Shown one piece after another: positions 7,289 to 14,394 of a stretch of 29,780 nt of DNA; positions within the stretch are counted from its first letter, which is position 1; every line of letters starts with the position of its first letter. A program made the position numbers and the translations under genes. Source of the DNA: Bacteroidota bacterium (lineage in GTDB: Bacteria; Bacteroidota; Bacteroidia; Chitinophagales; Chitinophagaceae); assembly GCA_023423835.1 (NCBI GenBank), contig JAFAEW010000128.1, positions 1 to 29,780 on the forward strand, read 5' to 3'. Under the pieces are notes generated by a model that saw nothing but the letters and a program-made list of their open reading frames with translations, searched no databases and was not told the DNA's origin.

Positions 7289-8020
7289 TTAAAATGTGAG
7301 GCTTAATTTCAATTGAAGATTGTTGGATTTGATGCTCACTTTTTCTTTTGTCAGATCGCCGGAACCGCTCTCGGAAAACAGATTAGTCTTTGATTTTACA
7401 TTCACAAAATCCAATGCAAGTCCGATCGCTTTCCTTCTTACACTGATGCCTAAGTTTGTGCCGAATCCTACTGCCACACTATTTTTTGCAATGGTATTGA
7501 TATCATCCGCGTCTTCATCAAACAAGGCGTAATATTGATATTCGCCACCTCCGTCTTCTGAGTAGGAAAAATTGGTAAATCGCATCACAGGTGAAAACTG
7601 CACTCTTAGATCGATAACTAATTTTTCAACCGGATTGATCGAAACAACCGGGCCGAGTCTCGAACTGACTGCCAGAGAAACGGGAGTCTGCATATCTGCA
7701 GTTGACGGGTACGAATTCCATCCGGTCAGATTATGATAGGAAGCGGATAAAATCGTCCAGTCCAAACCGTAGTTGATCATTTTTGCATTCTCATTTTTTT
7801 TGAAATAATAATTGTGGCCGAATTCAAAGACGAATCCCCTTTTTGCTCCGTAATTTCCACGTAAAAGATTTTCTTTGGCCGAAAGGTTATTGTCAATTGA
7901 ATTTCCAAGTGAAGTTATTCCGATTCTCTGATAGCCTTTGCGAAAGGCTGAGCGTCCGTCTTGCGCATTTGTCTGCACATAAATAAGTAATACTGCAAAC
8001 ATTAGGGTAATGATTTTCAT
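7289..8020 (-). CDS. Putative outer-membrane beta-barrel protein
   Basis: About 243 residues when started at the ATG at 8020, which places a clean signal peptide at the N-terminus (MKIITLMFAVLLIYVQ, likely cut after NAQ). A longer reading frame to 8059 adds 13 residues ahead of the signal peptide and is less likely. The mature part has alternating hydrophobic/polar strands, several Gly-rich turns and an aromatic C-terminus (LQLKLSLTF, ending in Phe), which is typical of small outer-membrane barrels. I recognise no specific family; it resembles the generic 'outer membrane beta-barrel' proteins common in Bacteroidota. It is monocistronic, between a shared terminator and a long gene-free stretch. 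Confidence 0.7.
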   Translation of the reverse strand: MKIITLMFAVLLIYVQTNAQDGRSAFRKGYQRIGITSLGNSIDNNLSAKENLLRGNYGAKRGFVFEFGHNYYFKKNENAKMINYGLDWTILSASYHNLTGWNSYPSTADMQTPVSLAVSSRLGPVVSINPVEKLVIDLRVQFSPVMRFTNFSYSEDGGGEYQYYALFDEDADDINTIAKNSVAVGFGTNLGISVRRKAIGLALDFVNVKSKTNLFSESGSGDLTKEKVSIKSNNLQLKLSLTF

Positions 8021-8529
8021 GGTAATTTTTTTTATGGTTAAAAAATATGTCGGGACCATTTTTCAATTTTATCCCTTCTGATCCCAAAGTTCAAAACAGC
8101 CAGCGCGCAGGACAAGCGCTTTTTAATTGATTTTTTCACGTATTCTTACTGACGGTTGCCAGCGAAAATAACGGGACGCAGAAAGGTTTAAAAACGTAAC
8201 TTCCGCGGCCGGGTCCGCAATTTTTTACCGAGGTTTTTTTATTCAGGAAGGATTATGCAGCCGGTTTTTTCCTCCCGGGAATAAAAGCGGAAGCTATTTG
8301 TTGAAAGCGAGAGTGCTAAGCGATTACGGAAAAAATCTTTTGTTCATAAGACCCAAGTTGTTTTATCTTTATGCACTTCTCAAAAGCCTGTAAAAAAAGC
8401 CCGTGAATTGCAGAAAAAGCCTATCCAAACCGCCGGTTGATTGCCGTGCTTCATCGGATGCTTTGAGTTATAAGGGACCTTGCAGGATGTCGGGAGCATT
8501 TATTTTACCTTATAAAAAAAATTATAAAC
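8021..8529. other. Gene-free stretch of about 500 bases upstream of citrate synthase
   Basis: Between the divergent barrel gene and the citrate synthase gene I find no convincing coding region on either strand; the longest open stretches are under 40 codons once the barrel gene's own upstream extension is excluded, and lack coding character. A small repeat AGCGC/GCGCT (8102-8120) followed by TTTTT resembles a weak hairpin, but no plus-strand gene precedes it. No exact TAnnTTTG element is seen near 8530; TACCTTAT is only a partial match. The length leaves room for regulatory sites or a small RNA that I cannot define. Confidence 0.5.
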
Positions 8530-9852
8530 ATGGGAATTATTAAAGATCGTTTTAAGGCTAAGGCAGACGAGATGACAGCTGAAATAAAGGGAATTTTGAA
8601 GGAGCATGGAGATAAACCTATCGGAGAAGTGCATTTATCACAGATCTATGCAGGCATGAGGGGCATTACAGGATTGGTTTCTGAAACGAGCTTGTTAGAC
8701 TCACAGGAAGGAATCCGTTTCAGAGGTTATTCGATCCCCGAACTGCGCGAAAAGTTACCGAAATCAGCCAAGGGAAATGAACCGCTGCCGGAAGGATTAT
8801 TCTATTTAATGCTGATTGGAGAACTGCCCACCAAAGAAGATGTAACCCATGTTACATCCATCTTGCAACGTCGCAGTCACGTGCCCAATCATGTATTTGA
8901 AGCGATCGATTCATTGCCGATAACCGCGCATCCGATGACCATGTTTGTAATGGGCGTAATGGCATTGCAAACCGAGAGCTATTTTGCAAAACGGTATGCA
9001 GAAGGTATGAGCAAGAAAGATTACTGGGAAGCTACTTTCGATGATGCCGTTATTCTTATAGCCCGTCTGCCGAGAATCGCTGCTTATATTTATCGCCGGA
9101 AGTACAAAAATAATGAACATATTCACCCTAACGGAATGCTTGATTGGGCAGGAAATCTCGCTCATATGATGGGATACGATGACCACAGTTTCCGCGAATT
9201 AATGCGCCTTTATATGACCATTCATGCCGATCATGAAGGAGGAAATGTAAGTGCTCATACCACCCATCTTGTTGGTTCTGCCTTAAGCGATGCTTATCTT
9301 TCCTATGCGGCCGGAATGAACGGTCTTGCAGGTCCTTTACACGGACTGGCCAACCAGGAGGTGATTAAATGGATCTTTGAAATGCAAAAGGAAATAGGTA
9401 CGGATGAACCTTCAAGTGAGCAGATTGCCAATTATGTTCAAAAGACTTTAAATGAAGGAAAAGTAGTTCCAGGATATGGACATGCCGTTTTGCGGCAGAC
9501 CGATCCGAGGTTTATTGCACAAATGGAATTCGGAAAAAAACATATGCCTGACGATAAGCTGGTGAATACGGTTTGGAAGATCTATGAAACCGTTCCTCCT
9601 ATCTTGCAAAGTATTGCAAAGATTAAAAATCCGTGGCCGAACGTAGATGCCCACAGCGGCGCTTTGCTCGTTCACTATGGATTGAAGGAATACGAATTCT
9701 ATACCGTTCTGTTTGCAGTGAGCCGTGCTCTCGGCGTACTCGCAAGCCTGATCTGGGATCGTGCATTAGGATTGCCACTCGAACGGCCAAAAAGTGTAAC
9801 CACCGAGGCAGTGAAATTATGGCTGGAAGGAAAGGGCGAAATCTGGGATTAA
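8530..9852 (+). CDS. gltA: Citrate synthase, mitochondrial-type (Si)
   Basis: A 440-residue citrate synthase that condenses acetyl-CoA with oxaloacetate at the entry of the TCA cycle. The catalytic triad is present: His271 in GPLHGLANQE, His318 in PGYGHAVLRQTDPR and Asp373 in KNPWPNVDAHSG. These blocks and the overall length match the eukaryotic mitochondrial enzyme much more closely than the usual bacterial hexameric GltA, which suggests the dimeric, NADH-insensitive type (inference). It is monocistronic: about 500 gene-free bases precede it and a strong terminator follows. ATG at 8530 is chosen because the region before it has no coding character. The symbol is by function; the sequence type differs from E. 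coli gltA. Confidence 0.95.
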   Translation: MGIIKDRFKAKADEMTAEIKGILKEHGDKPIGEVHLSQIYAGMRGITGLVSETSLLDSQEGIRFRGYSIPELREKLPKSAKGNEPLPEGLFYLMLIGELPTKEDVTHVTSILQRRSHVPNHVFEAIDSLPITAHPMTMFVMGVMALQTESYFAKRYAEGMSKKDYWEATFDDAVILIARLPRIAAYIYRRKYKNNEHIHPNGMLDWAGNLAHMMGYDDHSFRELMRLYMTIHADHEGGNVSAHTTHLVGSALSDAYLSYAAGMNGLAGPLHGLANQEVIKWIFEMQKEIGTDEPSSEQIANYVQKTLNEGKVVPGYGHAVLRQTDPRFIAQMEFGKKHMPDDKLVNTVWKIYETVPPILQSIAKIKNPWPNVDAHSGALLVHYGLKEYEFYTVLFAVSRALGVLASLIWDRALGLPLERPKSVTTEAVKLWLEGKGEIWD

Positions 9853-9870
9853 TAAATTTAATTCTTAATA

Positions 9871-9902
9871 AAAAAATGCCGGAACTTGATCCGGCATTTT
9901 TT
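9871..9902. terminator. Strong bidirectional terminator after citrate synthase
   Basis: AAAAAATGCCGGA (9871-9883) pairs perfectly with TCCGGCATTTTTT (9890-9902) around an ACTTGA loop. The A/T flanks let it stop transcription from either side: citrate synthase on the plus strand and the YkgJ-like gene on the minus strand. Confidence 0.92.
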
Positions 9903-9932
9903 GTTGCTATCGGTAAGCATTTCTCCCTGTAT

Positions 9933-10454
9933 CTACATCCGGTTTAACGGCACCTCCGTCTCAAATTTCAACTCCTTCTTCAATTCTTCAATCACATGAA
10001 AAATGATCGGGCACCGTCCATAGTGCATGAAATAGGTAAACGATCTTTTTACAAATCCCGCCTGATGTAAACCCGGAAATTCACGGCATTCTTTCGGGCG
10101 AGCTGTATAAACCTGACATATATTATCCTCAAGGAAATGACAGGGAATGGTGTTCATAATGGCAAGGCTGCCGGATGCCGAAACTTCCACATATTTTTCC
10201 ATAAAGACGGCCTCTGATAACTGCAGATGATCGCTTAGTCTGGAAGCATCTTCCTTGTCGACATTTATCATTAGGCTGCGACAACAATTTCCGCATTTGG
10301 TGCAATCGATCTGGGGCGTGATCCTTTCATTCAATGCATGCACGCGTTCATCTACCGCAGCTTCCCCGCAGCTAGACAGATATTGTCTGAAAAGGTCATT
10401 TTCATTTTCCTTCGCAAGCGCGATTTCCTTTATTTCGTTCAAGTCAAATTCCAT
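9933..10454 (-). CDS. YkgJ family cysteine-cluster protein
   Basis: A 173-residue protein of the YkgJ/UPF0153 cysteine-cluster family, thought to bind zinc or iron; no reaction is established. The cluster is complete: CTKCGNCC at residues 51-58, then Cys105 (IPCHF), Cys113 (NICQVY) and Cys123 in ARPKECREFP. The pattern CxxCxxCC ... C ... C ... RPxxCRxFP is the family signature. There is no signal peptide, so it should be cytoplasmic. The ATG at 10454 lies 7 bases after the stop of the transglutaminase-like gene, so the two are very likely co-transcribed. The terminator at 9871-9902 ends this unit. Confidence 0.9.
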   Translation of the reverse strand: MEFDLNEIKEIALAKENENDLFRQYLSSCGEAAVDERVHALNERITPQIDCTKCGNCCRSLMINVDKEDASRLSDHLQLSEAVFMEKYVEVSASGSLAIMNTIPCHFLEDNICQVYTARPKECREFPGLHQAGFVKRSFTYFMHYGRCPIIFHVIEELKKELKFETEVPLNRM

Positions 10455-10461
10455 TGTGCAG

Positions 10462-11376
10462 TTACGGGTTTATGAGCAATATCACCTTATCATTCATATA
10501 AGGCGCGCCGGGATAATGTCCGGTATAATCAAGATTTATCCAGTATTGGCCCTTATTTTCATGATAATAAATTTTATCAATTTTTTCATCGTCAAATAGC
10601 TGTACTATTGCCTGCTGCATAATATCAAAATCATTTTCATTTCCCACATATAATTCCGGATACATATGGCCTTCTACAACCACGAGCCTGCAGGTTGCGC
10701 CAATACTCATCAGGCAACTCGCCATAAGGATACTGTGATCGTCACAATCGCCGCCCAAACCGTTTAGGATGGTTTCCCTCGGCGTGGCATAATATTCATC
10801 ACGGTTTACATCAGAAACATATTTGAAATGGTTGTTGATGTATTTAAATAATGAAAGGTATCTCGTAAGGCCTTTGTATTTATAATAATAATCATCAAAA
10901 TAATCAAGGCTGTGTTCAACCGAAAAATTCCTAACCAGCGAATCTTTGTACTGCACTTTTTGACTCACCATTCTTGAGGTTCTTGCTTCAATATTTTCAA
11001 AGATGTAGGGATTAAAACTAAGATCGTCAATCTGTTTTTGCTCCCTGATTCCCCAATTTTGTGTGATCAGTGTCTGATAACTTTTTGCTATGTTTTTAAA
11101 GGTATAAGCGCTCGTGAAATCGCTGTACACAAGAAGCGCTGCTATCAGCACGAAGGCGGGAACGATGATCGGTTTAATGAGCCATAGCAACAGCCGCACA
11201 ATGATGATGGCAATGATAACAGAGATTGCGAGATCAATATTCCAGTCGCCCAGAAAAACAGGCGGGATAAACCTGCAGATGAATGGCGAAAGCGGCAGGA
11301 TCAACAACAGACCCGTAATTTCTCCCAAAAGCTGCTGGGTGAAAGAATAATGACGTTTTAATTTTTCTGTTTGCAT
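10462..11376 (-). CDS. Membrane-anchored transglutaminase-like cysteine protease
   Basis: A 304-residue protein with about three N-terminal membrane segments (roughly residues 14-35, 47-66 and 68-85) and a C-terminal transglutaminase-like papain-fold domain. The Cys-His-Asp triad is visible: Cys211 in GGDCDDHS, His237 in EGHMYPE and Asp283 in INLDYTG. Members of this superfamily act as proteases or amide-cleaving or cross-linking enzymes. The domain follows the last membrane segment by about 60 residues; which side of the membrane it faces is not certain. Directly followed by the YkgJ-like gene with a 7-base gap. The substrate is unknown. Confidence 0.82.
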   Translation of the reverse strand: MQTEKLKRHYSFTQQLLGEITGLLLILPLSPFICRFIPPVFLGDWNIDLAISVIIAIIIVRLLLWLIKPIIVPAFVLIAALLVYSDFTSAYTFKNIAKSYQTLITQNWGIREQKQIDDLSFNPYIFENIEARTSRMVSQKVQYKDSLVRNFSVEHSLDYFDDYYYKYKGLTRYLSLFKYINNHFKYVSDVNRDEYYATPRETILNGLGGDCDDHSILMASCLMSIGATCRLVVVEGHMYPELYVGNENDFDIMQQAIVQLFDDEKIDKIYYHENKGQYWINLDYTGHYPGAPYMNDKVILLINP

Positions 11377-11485
11377 TCTCGACTGTAAAACTAATCAGCC
11401 CATTGGATTGTGGCGTTTGAAGAAAGTTAAAACCGGACGGCTTATATTCACACGGTATTCCCGCTCATTGAAAAAATCAGTGATT

Positions 11486-11519
11486 TTTGCCGGTTTGCTT
11501 TTCCTTCAGGATCGGCAAA
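11486..11519. other. Inverted repeat in the parE upstream region
   Basis: TTTGCCG (11486-11492) and CGGCAAA (11513-11519) form a 7-bp inverted repeat around a 20-base loop, within the 248-base divergent region between the transglutaminase-like gene and parE. It is 105 bases before the parE start. It may be a leader hairpin or an operator, or chance. I see nothing else definite in this intergenic region. Confidence 0.25.
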
Positions 11520-11624
11520 GTCTTTTAAACTTCTTTTTGCGGAAATAATTGTTTTTTTGCACGGTGGAAAACCAAAATGAACGACTGTATGTTCAAATTT
11601 TTATAAACAGAATACCGGTTTACA

Positions 11625-13547
11625 ATGGCTGAAATAAAAGAAAAAGCAGTGTTTGATTATACCGAAGAAAGTATCAGAAGCCTCGATTGGCGGGAACATA
11701 TCCGGTTGAGGCCGGGAATGTATATTGGAAAGCTCGGCGATGGTTCTGCTCCGGACGACGGCATTTATGTGTTGGTGAAGGAGGTGCTCGACAACAGCAT
11801 TGATGAACACATGATGGGATATGGCAAAAACATTGAAATAAGGATTGAAGAAAAGAAGGTTACCATCCGCGATTACGGTCGTGGAATTCCATTGGGGAAA
11901 GTGGTTGATGTGGTCAGCAAGATCAATACCGGCGCAAAATACGACAGCAAGGCATTTCAAAAAACAGTCGGCCTCAATGGTGTGGGAACAAAAGCCGTTA
12001 ACGCGTTGAGTGATTTTTTCAAGGTTGAAAGCTTTCGCGATGGAAGAACAAAGGTGGCTGAATTTGAAAAGGGAAATTTGGTTAAGGAATACCGTGAAAC
12101 AAAAACCGAGGAACGAAACGGCACATTAGTCACTTTTATTCCGGATGGAACGGTCTTCAAAAATTTTCGTTTTATCCATGAATACCTCGATAACCTTCTT
12201 TGGAATTATGCCTACCTCAATGCAGGTCTTGTCATCAATTTCAACGGGAGAAAATACGTCAGCAAAAACGGATTGCTCGATTTGTTGCAGCGGAAAACCA
12301 ATGAAGATGAATTGCGATATCCTATCATACATTTAAAAGGTGAGGATATTGAGGTGGCTATCAGTCATAACAACGATTATGGCGAGGAGTTGTTTTCATT
12401 TGTCAACGGTCAGTACACCACACAAGGCGGAACGCATCAGCAGGCTTTCAGAGAGGCTTTTGTGAAAACGATCCGTGAGTTTTTCAAAAAAGATTATGAT
12501 GCGGCTGACATACGGCAAAGTATTGTGGCAGCAATTGCAGTGAGGGTGCAGGATCCGGTGTTTGAAAGTCAAACCAAAACCAAACTCGGATCGCAATATC
12601 TGTACGAGGGCGGCCCGGGAATGAAGAATTTTGTAAACGAATTTCTCATGCGGGAATTAGACAATTTTCTTCACCGAAATTCTCCGGTTGCGGATGCGCT
12701 GAAACGCAGAATTGAACAAAGTGAAAAGGAACGTAAAGATCTTGCAGGCATCAAAAAGCTCGCAAACGAACGGGCCAAAAAAGCAAATCTGCACAATAAA
12801 AAACTGAGAGATTGCAGAATCCATTTCAATGACGATCCGCCATCAAAAAACCGTGAAGATTATGTGGCCCTGCAAAACAAATCGACACTTTTTATAACCG
12901 AAGGCGACAGTGCCAGCGGAAGTATTACCAAATCGAGACAGGTAGAATCGCAGGCAGTTTTCAGCCTTCGTGGAAAACCGCTCAATTGCTTCGGTCTTAC
13001 AAAAAAAGTGGTGTATGAAAATGAAGAGTTCAACTTGTTGCAGCATGCTTTAAATATTGAAGATGGATTGGAAGGATTAAGGTATAAGAATGTGGTCATT
13101 GCAACAGATGCCGACGTGGATGGAATGCACATCCGACTGTTACTAATGACTTTCTTCCTTCAGTTTTTCCCCGATCTTGTGAAGCAGCAGCACGTTTTCA
13201 TTTTGGAAACGCCGCTTTTTCGCGTTCGTAATAAACAGGAAACCATTTATTGCTATAACGAAAATGAAAAGCAGGCGGCAATAAAAAAACTTGGCGGGAA
13301 ACCGGAGATCACGCGATTTAAAGGCTTGGGAGAAATTTCACCTGATGAGTTCGGGAAGTTTATCGGCGATGATATTCGACTGCAACCCGTGATCATTGAA
13401 CAAGGCGAACACATTCAGCAAATGCTCGAATATTACATGGGAAAGAATACGCAGTCGCGGCAGGATTTTATCATCGATAACCTCAGGGTTGATCTCGATG
13501 TGGTAGAAGAGCCGGGCGTGCCGGGAATGGTTAATCAATTAGCATAA
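11625..13547 (+). CDS. parE: DNA topoisomerase IV subunit B
   Basis: A 640-residue type IIA topoisomerase ATPase/TOPRIM subunit that works with ParC to separate linked daughter chromosomes. GHKL ATPase motifs: EVLDNSIDE, DYGRGIP and GLNGVGTKAVNAL. TOPRIM motifs: TEGDSASG with Glu426, and DADVDG with Asp495, Asp497 and Asp499. Length fits ParE and short GyrB forms. The pairing with a ParC-type gene 850 bases downstream, and the absence of the insert typical of proteobacterial GyrB, support Topo IV rather than gyrase. First gene of a three-gene run: the next start is 10 bases after its stop. Confidence 0.92.
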   Translation: MAEIKEKAVFDYTEESIRSLDWREHIRLRPGMYIGKLGDGSAPDDGIYVLVKEVLDNSIDEHMMGYGKNIEIRIEEKKVTIRDYGRGIPLGKVVDVVSKINTGAKYDSKAFQKTVGLNGVGTKAVNALSDFFKVESFRDGRTKVAEFEKGNLVKEYRETKTEERNGTLVTFIPDGTVFKNFRFIHEYLDNLLWNYAYLNAGLVINFNGRKYVSKNGLLDLLQRKTNEDELRYPIIHLKGEDIEVAISHNNDYGEELFSFVNGQYTTQGGTHQQAFREAFVKTIREFFKKDYDAADIRQSIVAAIAVRVQDPVFESQTKTKLGSQYLYEGGPGMKNFVNEFLMRELDNFLHRNSPVADALKRRIEQSEKERKDLAGIKKLANERAKKANLHNKKLRDCRIHFNDDPPSKNREDYVALQNKSTLFITEGDSASGSITKSRQVESQAVFSLRGKPLNCFGLTKKVVYENEEFNLLQHALNIEDGLEGLRYKNVVIATDADVDGMHIRLLLMTFFLQFFPDLVKQQHVFILETPLFRVRNKQETIYCYNENEKQAAIKKLGGKPEITRFKGLGEISPDEFGKFIGDDIRLQPVIIEQGEHIQQMLEYYMGKNTQSRQDFIIDNLRVDLDVVEEPGVPGMVNQLA

Positions 13548-13557
13548 AATTTTTCCG

Positions 13558-14391
13558 ATGATTCACATTGTATTTCAACCGGCAGATGCAGAAAAAATAG
13601 AGGAAGCGATCCTGCTCGATGAAACACTCAAGGGCGATGTATTGATCATAAAAGATGATTTTTCACTTGGTCCGTTAGCCGGTCAGGCTGGCGATGAAAG
13701 CTTTCAAGATCGGAGACAATGGTGGGAAGATGTGTTGCAATTTTCTCCCTATACAGATCAGACTGCGATGGTTGATGACCGGCTCACGGTTCATCAACTG
13801 AAGAGAATGATCGATGAGCAGCAGGATGAAACTGTTTGGATCTGGATGGCGCAAAACGCCCATGACGTTTGCGGATATTACTGGCTGATTTCGCGGCTGA
13901 TGAATTATCAGGGAAGAATTTTCGTTTTATACCTGAACAATCTTCCTTTCATCAATGAAAAAGGAGGGTTGTTTTACCCGGATTATTTATTTGAGATCCG
14001 TCCTTCGGAATTTTTGAAAGCAAAAAAACTTGCACGTCCGGTCACCATCAGCGAGTTTGAGCTGGATTCCGATGAATATAAAAAACTGTGTGCGGAAAAT
14101 GATATTATCCGTTTATTGGAAGGCGGAAAAAAGATCGTTGGAAAGCAGGCCGGATTCTTCGATAATGATATTTTAAAGCTTGCGGCTGAGCATCAGAAAT
14201 TGAACAAAATTTTCAGCTCCTTTTTCCAGAAAAGCAAACAGTATATCAGTGATGTTTTTATTGCATGGCGGATAAGAAAAATGGCGGAAGAAGGTAAGGT
14301 AACAATCACCGGTGATTGGGAAAAAGGGTGGAAGGAAATTACTGTAAAATCATTAGAAAACGTAGCTGAAGTAAAAGCAGAGAATTCTTAA
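13558..14391 (+). CDS. DUF1835/DUF3658 domain protein between parE and parC
   Basis: A 277-residue cytoplasmic protein with no signal peptide or membrane segment. The N-terminal third (MIHIVFQ, then GDVLIIKDDFSLGPL at residues 22-36, DRRQWWEDVL) resembles DUF1835; the C-terminal part (VIAWRIRKMAEEGKV-like block around 238-252, here FIAWRIRKMAEEGKV, then GDWEKGWKEITV) resembles DUF3658. Both families lack an established function. It sits in the same direction between parE (10-base gap) and parC (3-base gap), so it must be co-transcribed with the two Topo IV subunits. This invites a role with Topo IV or chromosome segregation, but position alone does not show that. Confidence 0.85.
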   Translation: MIHIVFQPADAEKIEEAILLDETLKGDVLIIKDDFSLGPLAGQAGDESFQDRRQWWEDVLQFSPYTDQTAMVDDRLTVHQLKRMIDEQQDETVWIWMAQNAHDVCGYYWLISRLMNYQGRIFVLYLNNLPFINEKGGLFYPDYLFEIRPSEFLKAKKLARPVTISEFELDSDEYKKLCAENDIIRLLEGGKKIVGKQAGFFDNDILKLAAEHQKLNKIFSSFFQKSKQYISDVFIAWRIRKMAEEGKVTITGDWEKGWKEITVKSLENVAEVKAENS

Positions 14392-14394
14392 GAA

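Noticed and set aside
8102..8124. AGCGC/GCGCT hairpin followed by TTTTT
   Set aside because: Looks like a small terminator, but no plus-strand gene ends upstream of it; kept only as a note in the gene-free stretch.
8395..8502. Minus-strand frame of about 39 codons upstream of citrate synthase
   Set aside because: Low-complexity composition, no signal peptide or family resemblance, and no supporting start signal; likely chance.
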